Below are positions 44,698-53,980 of a stretch of 64,000 nucleotides of DNA, piece after piece. This DNA comes from Gammaproteobacteria bacterium (GTDB taxonomy: Bacteria; Pseudomonadota; Gammaproteobacteria; DSM-16500). The stretch lies in NCBI GenBank assembly GCA_021324305.1, contig JAJPJI010000019.1:123748-187747 (forward strand). The letters run 5' to 3'. The notes below the pieces were generated by a model. It saw nothing but the letters and a program-made list of their open reading frames with translations, searched no databases and had not been told where the DNA came from. Each line of letters begins with the position of its first letter. Position 1 is the stretch's first letter. The position numbers were made by a program, and so were the translations under genes.

Positions 44698-44888
44698 ATA
44701 AAAGCTCTCCGGGTAGAAAAAAACAACCTTTAACAGCAAAGTTAAAAGTCACCGAAAGAAAGCTTTAATTGCGCATGCCTGAAAATACCTCGTTGAACGG
44801 AAGGCTTATGTTAACAAAATATATTCGGTATAATCAAGAAATTCAGTGGGCCTCTAGGTAAAAATCTATAAATTTCAATGAGGTAGAC

Positions 44889-45326
44889 ATGCTGCGGCAG
44901 CAAATTACGACTAAACAGATAGTGATGGAATCCCGGTTTGCCATCCAGAGATATGATGAGATGTGTAAACAGTTCTGGGCGGAAGCGGGCGCGGCAGGTA
45001 TAAATCGTAGAGCCAGATTTCAGCAGCTGCTGGAAACAATAGAGAAAAATCAGTATACACCTGTGGAAGCACTGATAACGGTTTATGATTTTGTTCTTAA
45101 CGAAGATGTAACCAGCAGGCTGAGAAATACGATTCGAGACGGATTATACTGTCTCCTGGGCATTTCTTTCCCTCAATATGAAAGCAGCATCTATCGCACA
45201 GCATCCAGGATCATGGAAGCTGAGGAGCAGCTGCACTCCGTCATGAAGAACATCAAGAGCGAGGCTGGCTTTGTTGCTGATAACGATATCATGTTGAAGT
45301 CCATGCAAAGTCAAAGTTCCCAATAA
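44889..45326 (+). CDS. Hypothetical helical protein, 145 residues
   Basis: Small soluble protein without signal peptide or membrane segment. It is helical over residues 5-75 and 85-125 and ends in a polar tail. No family is recognised. It contains two cysteines (residues 26 and 107) and no evident motif. GAGG lies eight bases upstream of the ATG. TATAAT with an upstream CGG at about 44828-44833 is a likely -10 box. It is a single-gene unit between the antibiotic-tolerance operon and the lipid-modification genes. Small size and isolation resemble accessory proteins of Legionellales; nothing more can be said. Confidence 0.55.
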   Translation: MLRQQITTKQIVMESRFAIQRYDEMCKQFWAEAGAAGINRRARFQQLLETIEKNQYTPVEALITVYDFVLNEDVTSRLRNTIRDGLYCLLGISFPQYESSIYRTASRIMEAEEQLHSVMKNIKSEAGFVADNDIMLKSMQSQSSQ

Positions 45327-45442
45327 CCAGTGAACCTCTCATCATCAGGGATACGATGCAACGGATAATCATTGTTGGCGCTCACTGAAGTTGTTATAAT
45401 TTTTTACACTATTTTTGTTATAACATTAAATCGAACAACCTT

Positions 45443-46411
45443 ATGCTTCCTGAACTACGCGTCTCCGCATTACAAAATAAGAGTGTGTATATTTCCTGTG
45501 TTGTGCCTGTTTTTAATGAAGAAGCAGTGATCAGTCTGTTTGTGGAAAAACTGCAAGCCACGCTGCGTGAATTGACCAATCAATTTGAAATCATTGTCGT
45601 GGATGATGGCAGCCGGGATCACACCGTGGACAAGATCAGGCAGTTACCCAAAGACTATCAAGTCAAACTGCTTGGATTGTCGCGTAATTTCGGCAAGGAA
45701 ATTGCGTTAACGGCTGGTATTGAACACAGTTCTGGTGATGTGGTGATTTTGCTGGATGCTGATTTTCAGCACCCTGTGGAAATGCTTCCGGAATTTATGC
45801 AGAAATGGGCGCAAGGGTATGACATGGTCTATGGCATGCGTAAGGACCGTGAGTCTGAGTCATATATCAAGCGTAGTTTCGCCCATCTGTTTTATTGGGT
45901 CATGCAAAAAATCACTAAAATCGATATTCCGAATAATGCGGGTGATTTTCGCCTGATGGATAAAAAAATTATTGGTGCACTGAAAGCCTTTCCTGAACGT
46001 ACGCGTTTTATGAAAGGCTTGTATGCCTGGGTAGGATACAAGGCAGTCGGTATTCCATTTGAAGTCCGGGAACGTGCTGCGGGCAAGACATCATGGCGGT
46101 TTTCGAAACTGACGGAGCTCGCGATCACAGGGATTACTTCATTCTCTGATGTTCCGCTGCGTGTATGGGGTTTTATCGGCTTTTTGATTTCATTGGTATC
46201 GCTCATCTATGCAATATATATCGTGACAGTAACACTGCTCTTTGGTGCGGATCTTCCCGGTTTCCCCACGCTGGTTGTTGCCATCATGTTTTTAGGCGGT
46301 ATCCAGTTATTGTCTATTGGCATATTGGGAGAATACATCGCGCGGATTTTTACTGAAGTCAAGCAGCGGCCTAAATATCTGCTGCAGGTTAAAGATGGCT
46401 TTAATGAATAA
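45443..46411 (+). CDS. Polyprenyl-phosphate glycosyltransferase, GT2 (GtrB/ArnC/FlmF2-like)
   Basis: Membrane glycosyltransferase of 322 residues that transfers a sugar from a nucleotide donor to undecaprenyl phosphate. The GT2 core has VPVFNEEAVI, VVDDGS (Asp54-Asp55) and LLDADFQHP (Asp105, Asp107). NAGDFRLMDKKI and RAAGKTSW are typical of DPM1/GtrB proteins. Two C-terminal helices (about 235-260 and 268-292) and the RPKYL end anchor it. No clear Shine-Dalgarno precedes the ATG. It overlaps the GtrA gene by 17 bases. With the ArnT-like and deacetylase genes beyond, it should supply the lipid-linked sugar for lipid A or surface polysaccharide decoration. Confidence 0.88.
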   Translation: MLPELRVSALQNKSVYISCVVPVFNEEAVISLFVEKLQATLRELTNQFEIIVVDDGSRDHTVDKIRQLPKDYQVKLLGLSRNFGKEIALTAGIEHSSGDVVILLDADFQHPVEMLPEFMQKWAQGYDMVYGMRKDRESESYIKRSFAHLFYWVMQKITKIDIPNNAGDFRLMDKKIIGALKAFPERTRFMKGLYAWVGYKAVGIPFEVRERAAGKTSWRFSKLTELAITGITSFSDVPLRVWGFIGFLISLVSLIYAIYIVTVTLLFGADLPGFPTLVVAIMFLGGIQLLSIGILGEYIARIFTEVKQRPKYLLQVKDGFNE

Positions 46412-46811
46412 ATTCGGTGAAAAGCTAGCTTCCTGTTTTCCTCTGTTATTTCAGATTTTCCGGTTTGGGATTGTCGGTATCGCGGCTGCGTTCATTCACT
46501 TTTCGACGGTTGTTCTTCTGGTTCAGGGTTGGGCGTGCGCGCCCTTGATGGCGAATATTTTCGGCTTTGCTGTCTCATTTCAGCTGAGCTACTGGGGACA
46601 TCGGTTATGGACTTTTAACGACACTGTCTCGCTGCATCGCGTGGCATTTACAAGGCTGCTGGTTGTGCAGGCATTGAATTTTGCCGCGAATGAATTATTG
46701 TTCTATATCTTTCTGTCACTCAACCTGCCGTATCAAATTGCTCTGATTATTGTGCTGACCGTCTTGCCTGTGTTTACATTTATCTCTAGCAAGGTGTGGG
46801 TATTCAGGTAA
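46395..46811 (+). CDS. GtrA-family membrane protein (putative polyprenyl-phosphate-sugar flippase)
   Basis: Four-helix membrane protein of 138 residues. GtrA proteins are thought to flip undecaprenyl-phosphate-linked sugars across the inner membrane. Family motifs are RFGIVGIAAAFIHF at helix 1, NIFGFAVSFQLSYWGHRLWTF at helix 2 and FISSKVWVF at the C-terminus. The start at 46395 lies inside the GT2 gene with AGG six bases upstream; an ATG at 46404 is an alternative. It follows the GT2 partner, as in gtrAB operons. Its end overlaps the convergent ArnT-like gene by 8 bp. Confidence 0.85.
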   Translation: MALMNKFGEKLASCFPLLFQIFRFGIVGIAAAFIHFSTVVLLVQGWACAPLMANIFGFAVSFQLSYWGHRLWTFNDTVSLHRVAFTRLLVVQALNFAANELLFYIFLSLNLPYQIALIIVLTVLPVFTFISSKVWVFR

Positions 46812-48579
46812 GCACGGCCGCCATGGATAGCAGTGTTGGTTTGTTGCTCAACAGAAAGATATCATTGTTGACGCCCAGTATGTAGTAACTTGTGGCATGC
46901 TTTTTGAATTGATCCAAATAATTCTCATTCAGGAAAACAAAAACCCGATTGCTGCTGTTCCAGCGCTTCCAGAATTTATCTTCATCAATCAGCCAGTCAT
47001 CCGTTTTTTGGAATGACATGCCATACCATAATTCCCGCATCCAGTTGTCCCGATACTGGATTTTTGGCGAATTCCAGTTGGCGACGATGGTGACGCGTCT
47101 TTCCAGGTAAAGCGGTACATCCTGGTAATACTTGAAATAGGTGATGACTTCATCCTGGGGTTTGATAATGGCTTTCAATTCAGTTACCAAGGGTTTTGCT
47201 GACGTCTGGTTCAGGTGTTCCGCGCCCATGGTAAGTGTCAACAAGAAGATGGAGCTGCAGGCTGCGCACACAGCAAATAATGGCAGAAGCTGTTTTTGTC
47301 TGAGGCAAAGCAGCGAAGCAAGCGAGCCAATGATGTAAACGACGGCAATAGCAACACGATAGGGAGTAAAGCCTGGCGGCAGTTCAAGTAATTGGTGCTG
47401 CGGCATCGTGAGTAAAACCGTAGAGATGAACACTCCGATCACAATGAAATTGATAATGGCCCAGTGAATAGGCCGTTGCCGCGCATTTTTCCAAACGAGA
47501 GAGAGATAATGGCCTGTCAGCAAGGCCAGTGCTGGAAACACTGGTAAAATATAGCTGATGGTCTTGGAACGCGGGATGGAGAAAAACAGGAAAATAATTG
47601 TCAGCCATAATAATAAAAACAGCTCAACCGGATGCTCCTCGCGTGCTTGCCAGGTGCGGCGAATGGAATGATGCAGCGCTTGCACCAGGAAGCTGGTCCA
47701 GGGAAAAAAACCTGTCAGTACGATTGGCAGATAAAACCAGAAAGGAGTGGGGTTATTAAATTCGGCCGCGGAGAGAAAACGTGTTACCTGCTGGGTGACA
47801 AAAAAATAGTGCAAGAATTCCGGGTTGGCTTTTTGTACCAGTATATACCAGGGAGTTACAATGGCGATAAAAAGCAGAAGGCCGGGAACGAGATGAATTC
47901 GTTTTAATACATCCCAACGCCAGAGAAGGATAATCCACATACCAGAAATCATGGCGGGGAAGGCGACAGCGATCAGACCCTTGGTCAGGAAAGCCAAGGC
48001 TGCGGACAGATACGCGGTAAAGAAGAAATAATGACGGGCGTTGGTTTTGCTTTGGAACCCCGTAATGAGAAAAAGCAGTGTGCAGGTAATCAATACCGCC
48101 ACTTCCAGGTCAAGATTGGCATAATGGGCACCGCCAAAATAAAGCGGTGTGGTTGCCAGGATAACGGCTGAAATAATGCCAGTCCGGCGATCAAACAAAT
48201 GTCTGCCGCAAACATAGGTAACGATGCAGCCAAGCACACCCAGCAACACCGGAAACAGACGTAATGCCCATTCCTTGATGCCGAATATATGAATGGAAGC
48301 GGCTTGCAGCCAGTAATACAAAATTGGCTTGTCGAGAAAAGCCACTCCATCGACGCGTGGAGTGATATAATCTCCAGTTGCAATCATTTCGCGCGCTACT
48401 TCTGAATACCGGCCTTCATCAGGTGTGAACAAGGAGTAGCTGCCTAGCCAGAGTAAATAAAATGCCAGGATAATGAATGCCAGGCTTACTATGTCTGTTA
48501 ACCAGCTCTGCCGCGCTATGGGAGTATTTTTCGATAACACTTGTTGATTCTCATTGATTATTTTAAGCTTCTGAGCCAT
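46804..48579 (-). CDS. ArnT/FlmK-like lipid A glycosyltransferase (GT39/GT83 superfamily)
   Basis: Integral membrane transferase of 591 residues with about twelve helices and a periplasmic C-terminal domain. It should take a sugar from undecaprenyl phosphate and add it to lipid A. The key acidic motif TPDEGRYSEVAREM lies in the first periplasmic loop, as in ArnT and related PMT enzymes. FLDKPILYYWLQ follows, and PRSKTISYILP is the later conserved loop. The start at 48579 overlaps the divergent start of the deacetylase gene; an ATG four codons upstream (48591) is the only alternative. No Shine-Dalgarno is seen for either. The gene converges on gtrA. The sugar is unknown; galactosamine is suggested by the neighbouring deacetylase. 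Confidence 0.85.
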   Translation of the reverse strand: MAQKLKIINENQQVLSKNTPIARQSWLTDIVSLAFIILAFYLLWLGSYSLFTPDEGRYSEVAREMIATGDYITPRVDGVAFLDKPILYYWLQAASIHIFGIKEWALRLFPVLLGVLGCIVTYVCGRHLFDRRTGIISAVILATTPLYFGGAHYANLDLEVAVLITCTLLFLITGFQSKTNARHYFFFTAYLSAALAFLTKGLIAVAFPAMISGMWIILLWRWDVLKRIHLVPGLLLFIAIVTPWYILVQKANPEFLHYFFVTQQVTRFLSAAEFNNPTPFWFYLPIVLTGFFPWTSFLVQALHHSIRRTWQAREEHPVELFLLLWLTIIFLFFSIPRSKTISYILPVFPALALLTGHYLSLVWKNARQRPIHWAIINFIVIGVFISTVLLTMPQHQLLELPPGFTPYRVAIAVVYIIGSLASLLCLRQKQLLPLFAVCAACSSIFLLTLTMGAEHLNQTSAKPLVTELKAIIKPQDEVITYFKYYQDVPLYLERRVTIVANWNSPKIQYRDNWMRELWYGMSFQKTDDWLIDEDKFWKRWNSSNRVFVFLNENYLDQFKKHATSYYILGVNNDIFLLSNKPTLLSMAAVLT

Positions 48580-49402
48580 GAAGAAAAGCATTGTACTTTG
48601 TGCCGATGATTATGGGCAAGTTCCAGCGATATCCCGGGGCATTATAAGCCTGATCAAGCAGAGCCGGCTGTCTGCTGCAAGCTGCATGGTCAACACATCC
48701 TGGTGGAGTGAGCATGCTGTATGGCTAGCGCCCTATCAAGGGAAAATCAACATCGGGCTGCATTTTAATTTGACCGAAGGCATGGCGCTTTCCAGCGAAT
48801 ATCAGCAAGCCTATGGTGCTGCGTTCATGCCACTGTCCAGGCTGTTATGGAAAGCAGCACTGCGTAAACTGGACAGGAAAATAATCGAGGCAGAATGTCA
48901 TGCCCAGATTGACAGATTTGAACATGCCCTCGGTTTTTTGCCGGTATTTCTCGACGGACATCAGCATATACATCAATTTCCTGTTATCCGGGAGGCGGTT
49001 ATCAACGTCTACAGGCAGCGTCTGGAAGCACGGAATACTTACATACGTCTGGTCACGGTCAGGTTCCGGCTTGGGGATGTGATAGGGAATGTAAAAAAAA
49101 TCATCATCCATGTAGCTGGCACACAGGCATTCAGAGAGCTGCTTGAAAAGCATAAAATAAAATATAATCAAACATTTAATGGAATATATTCATTTGCTCA
49201 CGCAAATCGGTATCCGTTGCTGTTTCCACGCTTTCTGGCTGAAATTGGTGACCGTGGAATCATTATGTGCCATCCGGGACTTGAATCCCCACAGACCGAT
49301 GATCTAATTGCTGATGCGCGATATGCTGAATACCAATATCTGGCTGGCGAGCGGTTTGTCATGGATTGTGAACGCGCCGGGGTGCGGTTAAGTACCATGT
49401 GA
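48578..49402 (+). CDS. YdjC/ChbG-family deacetylase, NaxD-like
   Basis: Metal-dependent carbohydrate deacetylase of 274 residues. The N-terminal motif VLCADDYGQVPAISRGI carries the metal/catalytic Asp pair. NIGLHFNLTEG supplies a metal His, and FLDGHQHIHQFP supplies the later His pair. CHPGLESP near residue 229 is also conserved. Homologues include ChbG, HpnK and Francisella NaxD, which deacetylates undecaprenyl-phosphate-GalNAc before transfer to lipid A. Its neighbours (ArnT-like, GT2, GtrA) match that pathway. The ATG at 48578 overlaps the ArnT start by two bases on the other strand, so both promoters must lie inside coding sequence or the mRNAs are leaderless. The role is inferred. Confidence 0.8.
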   Translation: MKKSIVLCADDYGQVPAISRGIISLIKQSRLSAASCMVNTSWWSEHAVWLAPYQGKINIGLHFNLTEGMALSSEYQQAYGAAFMPLSRLLWKAALRKLDRKIIEAECHAQIDRFEHALGFLPVFLDGHQHIHQFPVIREAVINVYRQRLEARNTYIRLVTVRFRLGDVIGNVKKIIIHVAGTQAFRELLEKHKIKYNQTFNGIYSFAHANRYPLLFPRFLAEIGDRGIIMCHPGLESPQTDDLIADARYAEYQYLAGERFVMDCERAGVRLSTM

Positions 49403-49531
49403 CAAAACTGTCAGCGGGATGTCTGGGAATGTCTTGTTTGCATGATTCGTACCGGGCGACTAATTTAGCTTAAAAAATAAACATTTTCTTTTATATTAAC
49501 AGGCTATCACAGCAAGTCTTGATCTCAAGGC

Positions 49532-49653
49532 TTTAATTGTCCTCATAATCTGTTATACTTGAATATCATCAGTGTGTCCTGCCTTAAGGTTTTATCCCCT
49601 CGGTAAGATATCTCGGATGTAGGTTATTTGTTTAATTAGTAAAGGTAAAAAGT
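49532..49653 (+). promoter_or_regulatory. Promoter and long leader of the cold-shock gene
   Basis: TTTAAT (49532-49537), a 16-bp spacer and TATACT (49554-49559) form a likely promoter. The resulting leader of about 85 bases is long for a 71-codon gene and contains short inverted segments, as in cold-responsive cspA leaders. AAAGG lies seven bases before the start. Confidence 0.45.
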
Positions 49654-49869
49654 ATGTCAGCAGCTCGTGAAAACGGAACCGTAAAATGGTTCAACAACAG
49701 CAAAGGTTATGGCTTTATTCAGCGCGATCAAGGTGGAGATGTGTTTGTTCACTACAGAGCAATTCGTGGTGACGGCTATCGCACACTTGAAGAAGGAATG
49801 CGAGTATCATTCCTCGTTACGCAAGGCCAAAAAGGTCTTCAAGCAGAAGATGTTTCTGTTGAAAAGTAA
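49654..49869 (+). CDS. Cold-shock domain protein, CspA family
   Basis: Single-stranded nucleic-acid-binding protein of 71 residues that forms a five-stranded OB fold. RNA-binding motifs RNP1 (KGYGFIQ) and RNP2 (VFVHYRAI) are intact; the second has Tyr where most have Phe. It starts [15 protein letters not shown] as in CspA and CspD. The protein melts RNA structure at low temperature or acts as a general RNA chaperone. It is monocistronic, with a long leader and a strong terminator. Confidence 0.95.
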   Translation: MSAARENGTVKWFNNSKGYGFIQRDQGGDVFVHYRAIRGDGYRTLEEGMRVSFLVTQGQKGLQAEDVSVEK

Positions 49870-49891
49870 CAACGAATAATTCTTCAGGATC

Positions 49892-49934
49892 AATGCCGTC
49901 CGAGCTTGTTTGAGTCTGGGCGGCATTTTCTTTT
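49892..49934 (+). terminator. Terminator of the cold-shock gene
   Basis: AATGCCGTC at 49892-49900 pairs with GGCGGCATT (49919-49927, one G-T pair). The 3' arm runs into TTTTCTTTT, a good intrinsic terminator. Confidence 0.75.
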
Positions 49935-50154
49935 CAGGGTAGAGGCTTTTTAAGGGATTTTCTGCCACTGGTTCTTTTTGTGTGTTTTTTCTTTCGTAAA
50001 ATCTAATTTTTTCCCTGAATTATCAAGTTGTGTGATTCATCCTGGATTGCAGACAATGTTTGTCCATGCAGGTCGGGAAGGAAATCCTGGCATGACATTT
50101 TTGCGAATATGTATATAATTCTCGCTCTATGAAATCAGATGAGAGAAGAATGTC

Positions 50155-50982
50155 TTGCCAAAATTAGCTGAACTTGAAAAAAAGCTATTGCATTACACTG
50201 GAAAGGCGATTGCTGATTATAACATGATCCAAAATGGTGATCGTGTGATGGTCTGCATTTCCGGGGGTAAGGATTCATTTACCATGATGCGTATCCTGCA
50301 GCTTTTACAGCAACGCGCCAATGTGGAATTTGAATTGTTTGCATTTACCCTGGATCAGGCACAACCAGGCTGGAATGATGCAGGTTTGCGCGCCTGGCTT
50401 GAAGATCATAAGGTCAGATATGAAATATTGACACGTGATACTTATTCCATTGTTAAAGAGAAGATTCCCGAAGGCCAGACTTATTGTTCTCTCTGTTCCC
50501 GGTTACGCCGCGGAATTATCTATCGCTATGCCGAAGAAAAAGGGTTTACCAAAATTGCCCTTGGACACCATCGTGATGATTTGATTCGAACATTGCTAAT
50601 GTCTATTCTGTACAATGGTGAAATCCGATCCATGCCTCCCAAGCTGTTGAGTGATAACAAGAAAAATATTATTATCCGTCCTCTCGCCTATTGTCAGGAG
50701 AATGATATAGCTGAATATGCCAAAGCCATGGAGTTTCCGATCATTCCCTGTAATCTTTGTGGTTCCCAGGAAAACCTGATGCGCAAGAAGGTCAAGAATC
50801 TTATTGACCAATTGGCTCAGGAGAATCCAAAGGTTCCAAGTAATATTTTGCATGCGTTAAGCAGTATCAAACCTAGCCAGTTAATGGATAAAAAATTCTG
50901 GGATTTTAAAAATCTTGAGAAACAGCGGGGGCTTGAATTCACAGGCCTGCCTCTTGATGAAATGGAAGCCATGTTTGGATGA
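50155..50982 (+). CDS. ttcA: tRNA 2-thiocytidine biosynthesis protein
   Basis: TtcA thiolates cytidine 32 in certain tRNAs. The 275-residue protein has the PP-loop ATP motif SGGKDS (36-41). Three cysteines hold the iron-sulfur cluster: Cys111 and Cys114 in [11 protein letters not shown] and Cys199 in [19 protein letters not shown] replaces the usual GHHxDD-(I/M)-xET, with Arg for Glu, a small deviation. Translation probably starts at TTG 50155, with GAGAGAAG upstream; a nearby ATG at 50150 is out of frame. It is monocistronic. The overall fit to the family is strong. Confidence 0.92.
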   Translation: MPKLAELEKKLLHYTGKAIADYNMIQNGDRVMVCISGGKDSFTMMRILQLLQQRANVEFELFAFTLDQAQPGWNDAGLRAWLEDHKVRYEILTRDTYSIVKEKIPEGQTYCSLCSRLRRGIIYRYAEEKGFTKIALGHHRDDLIRTLLMSILYNGEIRSMPPKLLSDNKKNIIIRPLAYCQENDIAEYAKAMEFPIIPCNLCGSQENLMRKKVKNLIDQLAQENPKVPSNILHALSSIKPSQLMDKKFWDFKNLEKQRGLEFTGLPLDEMEAMFG

Positions 50983-51055
50983 TTAATCAATTCAATTACT
51001 TATGCATACTGCTTAAGCCAGAGCTTTATTGGCATTATTTGCGGGGATAATCATA

Positions 51056-52225
51056 ATGCGAGTCTTGTTTTTATTTCCGCGGCCACTCGATGCCAGGACT
51101 TCAGGAGGTGTGGCTGAATTTTTGTATTCGCTCACACCCTTGTTAAATGACCTGGATGTGGAACCAGTCATTTATGCGGGAGACAAGGCGCTTAGTAAAT
51201 TGACAGGGCCAGTTTCCCTCCCGGGAAAGGTGAGTGTCTATAGCGGTCCTTTCCTTAAGCCGGGTTGGTTTGTTTCCAGACGACGGCTGGCGCCAGTATT
51301 AGAATTATGCCGCCAGACCAAAATTGATGTCGTGCATGCTCAGGGTACTTATACGGCTGGATTTCTGGCCATGCAAATCCGCAAGCAATTGCATATACCT
51401 TATGTTGTTACCAGCCATAACGATATCCTGGAAACAAATTCAAGGCGGATGAAACGCTGGAATGTAAAGCAGCGTTGCCGCAATGTATTGAAACACGCAT
51501 CCATCGTGACACATCTTACCTCCATTATGGAGGATGCTTCGCACCGTTTGCTGGATACGCGAGAGAAAAGTGTGACCATTGGCAATGGCATTGATTGTTC
51601 GGCATGGCAAGCCTATGCCGGATTGCCAGAGCAGGATTATCTGTTAGGCATTGGGCGTCTCGAGCGCGGAAAAGGTTTTCATATCCTGCTCGATATGTAT
51701 CCTGAATTGCTTGCCCGGGGGGTGACAACGTCTCTTGTTATCGCAGGCAAAGGCAATGCGGAAAAAGAATTACACGATCAGGCAAGAAAATTGGGATTGA
51801 ATCTGATAACGGATTTTTCTGATTATTCACAAATTCCGGAAAAGAGCGTCATTTTCACCGGGTATGTCAGAGGCGAAGCCAAGCAGCGTTTAATAGCGCA
51901 GAGCAAGTGTATTCTTTTCCCCACCCAGCCAAGCTTATGGGAAGAGGCATTTAGTATTGCCCAGTTGGAAGCAATGGCGGCGGGTAAGGCCATGATTGCC
52001 AGTGATACGGCAGCAACGCGTTATCTCCAATCCTCGGGATTGCAAGCGCTTGTGGTTGAACCTGAAAATGTCAATGCCTGGGCTAGTCAGGCATTATTAT
52101 TACTCAGGGATAACGACCTGCGCAGGCAGTCAGGAATGGCAAATCTGCGTGCGGTATTCCAATTCGACTGGCGTCCAATAGCAAGGCAGTATCGCGATGT
52201 GTATGCTCGGGCATCGCGTTCTTAA
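51056..52225 (+). CDS. Glycosyltransferase family 4 (GT-B fold)
   Basis: Cytoplasmic retaining glycosyltransferase of 389 residues. The N-terminal domain starts VLFLFPRPLDARTSGGVAEF, with the typical glycine-rich loop. The C-terminal domain shows GIGRLERGKGFHILLD and the EAFSIAQLEAMAAGK motif, whose paired glutamates bind the nucleotide sugar. Such enzymes act in LPS or capsule assembly. The start at 51056 has GGGG nine bases upstream. It follows ttcA by 73 bp and ends before a bidirectional hairpin. No other polysaccharide gene adjoins it, so the acceptor is unknown. Confidence 0.85.
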   Translation: MRVLFLFPRPLDARTSGGVAEFLYSLTPLLNDLDVEPVIYAGDKALSKLTGPVSLPGKVSVYSGPFLKPGWFVSRRRLAPVLELCRQTKIDVVHAQGTYTAGFLAMQIRKQLHIPYVVTSHNDILETNSRRMKRWNVKQRCRNVLKHASIVTHLTSIMEDASHRLLDTREKSVTIGNGIDCSAWQAYAGLPEQDYLLGIGRLERGKGFHILLDMYPELLARGVTTSLVIAGKGNAEKELHDQARKLGLNLITDFSDYSQIPEKSVIFTGYVRGEAKQRLIAQSKCILFPTQPSLWEEAFSIAQLEAMAAGKAMIASDTAATRYLQSSGLQALVVEPENVNAWASQALLLLRDNDLRRQSGMANLRAVFQFDWRPIARQYRDVYARASRS

Positions 52226-52270
52226 TGCCAGGCTTGAGACATATAATTTCTGTTGTTGCGAAATTGGTTC

Positions 52271-52297
52271 TGACAAGCCCGCTTGTCGGGCTTGTCA
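52271..52297. terminator. Bidirectional hairpin between convergent GT4 and POT transporter genes
   Basis: Perfect 11-bp stem TGACAAGCCCG/CGGGCTTGTCA with a 5-base loop, between the stops at 52225 and 52341. T tracts are poor on both sides. Confidence 0.6.
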
Positions 52298-52340
52298 TGA
52301 TCAATGGAGATAACGAAGAAAAATCCTGAAGGCTGAAAAT

Positions 52341-53906
52341 TTATAAACCTTGTGTTTCTGCGGCTATTTCATTTTTTGCCTGGTTAGAGCGTGCAGCTTC
52401 ATCAGCAATATCTTTCATATTAATGTTTTTTCTTTCCTGAGTCAGCCGGGCTACCACGGGTATGAAAACAAACAACAGAATACCTGCGGCTATTGCACTC
52501 CAACCCAGAATGCCGAATGTATGGCTGTAGCTGGCATTCGTCAGCAGGGGATCGACAGATTCGGTTGAGCCAAGAGCAATTTTTGAGAATTGATCGGACA
52601 GGATGGCGGCGATTCCGGTAACCATCATCCACATGCCCATCATCAGGCCGCGCAAGCGCAGCGGTGCCAGTTGTCCCACCATGGCGTAACCAATAGGAGA
52701 AATAAAAAGTTCACCCACGCTTTGCAGAACGTAGCTTGCGAATACCCAGTTAAAATTGGTGTACCCTTGTGCGTCAGCGAGGCTGATACCCACGGGCAGG
52801 ATTGCAAATGCAATTCCTATCAGCAGCAGGGCAAGCGAAAACTGGAATGGAATACTGACATTGATGCCGCGTTCACGCATGTGTGTGAATACGACGCTTA
52901 ACAGGGGTCCGCCCAGGATAATCACGACTGTATTTATGTTCTGTATCCATTGTGGTGCGATGAGTATGCCAAGGAAGTGACGATCGACATTTCGCTCAAT
53001 AAACAGGTTTAAACCCATAGGTGCAAGTTGATACAGCGCCCAGAAAATCAGGGAAGATAGGGCGAGAATAATATATCCCCACATCTTGTTTCTTTCAGTT
53101 TGTCCCGGCTGTTTGAGAGCGAGAATGGTTATCAGCGCCAGCATGGACGCGCCAATGACCAGAATGAGCTGATTACAGAAGGTGGTATGTTGTAATAGGC
53201 CTCTTAAGGCAAATACCAGTGCAATTACCAGACCAAGGCCAAGCAGCCGGGCGGATTTCTGTGCAGCAGGCTTGAGATCTATGAATGTGGTATCCCGGTC
53301 TTTCAGGAGTTTCCAGTTGTAGAATGTCAGAGCTAGAGCAATCAGATTGCCAAATGCGCTGAGAAGAAAGAGTTCACGATAGGCCTGATTCAAATGGAAA
53401 TAACCGCCAATGCTAAAGCCAATAAAGAACCCTATGTTCATGCCGCTATAATTCCAGAGAAATGCTGACTCGCGGCGTTTATCATCTGGTTCAAACAATT
53501 GGGTCACCATGCAGTTAATACAGGTGACATTCAGTCCGCTGCCACCTAGAAATGCAGCGAGCCCCCAAAGTAAATAAGAAGTATCAGGAACAGAAATCAG
53601 CAGACATCCAGCAATCTGTGAAACCATGCCAAGACCAAACAGGCTGCGGTAACTGAGATACCGCCCGCCAACGTATCCGCCCAGCAGGTGAAGAAAGTAA
53701 TTCAAGGCGATGAATGAACCTGTAATGCTGGTGGCCAGGGTGTCGTTCATATGCAAGCCCTTGGTTGCATACAGGATCAGTGTCGAATACAGGACGCTAA
53801 AGCTCAGAGTCGAAAAGATTTGTATGAGAAAGAGAGCGCCGGCACCAGTTGGCATGACATCCTGATATTTTTGCAAAAGAGTTTTCTTGACTCGTGTTTG
53901 ACTCAT
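52341..53906 (-). CDS. POT/PTR family proton-dependent peptide transporter
   Basis: Inner-membrane peptide:H+ symporter of 521 residues with twelve to fourteen helices. Family signatures are LLGGYVGGRYLSYR after helix 2 and FLWNYSGMNIGFFIGFSIGGY at helix 5, the PTR2 motif. Di- and tripeptides are the expected substrates, which suits amino-acid-dependent intracellular bacteria. It starts at ATG 53906 with TGGAGA about ten bases upstream; a GTG five codons earlier overlaps that site. The N-terminus YQDVMPTGAGALFLIQIFST is typical of the DtpT/Legionella-type group. It lacks the E-x-x-E-R salt-bridge motif in helix 1, so coupling may differ. Confidence 0.85.
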   Translation of the reverse strand: MSQTRVKKTLLQKYQDVMPTGAGALFLIQIFSTLSFSVLYSTLILYATKGLHMNDTLATSITGSFIALNYFLHLLGGYVGGRYLSYRSLFGLGMVSQIAGCLLISVPDTSYLLWGLAAFLGGSGLNVTCINCMVTQLFEPDDKRRESAFLWNYSGMNIGFFIGFSIGGYFHLNQAYRELFLLSAFGNLIALALTFYNWKLLKDRDTTFIDLKPAAQKSARLLGLGLVIALVFALRGLLQHTTFCNQLILVIGASMLALITILALKQPGQTERNKMWGYIILALSSLIFWALYQLAPMGLNLFIERNVDRHFLGILIAPQWIQNINTVVIILGGPLLSVVFTHMRERGINVSIPFQFSLALLLIGIAFAILPVGISLADAQGYTNFNWVFASYVLQSVGELFISPIGYAMVGQLAPLRLRGLMMGMWMMVTGIAAILSDQFSKIALGSTESVDPLLTNASYSHTFGILGWSAIAAGILLFVFIPVVARLTQERKNINMKDIADEAARSNQAKNEIAAETQGL

Positions 53907-53980
53907 GAGTTCTGTCTCCACATACGGATTTATTAATGTTCAACCGTTTTCATTGCCTGAGCATCAGAACCGTTGCGGCT

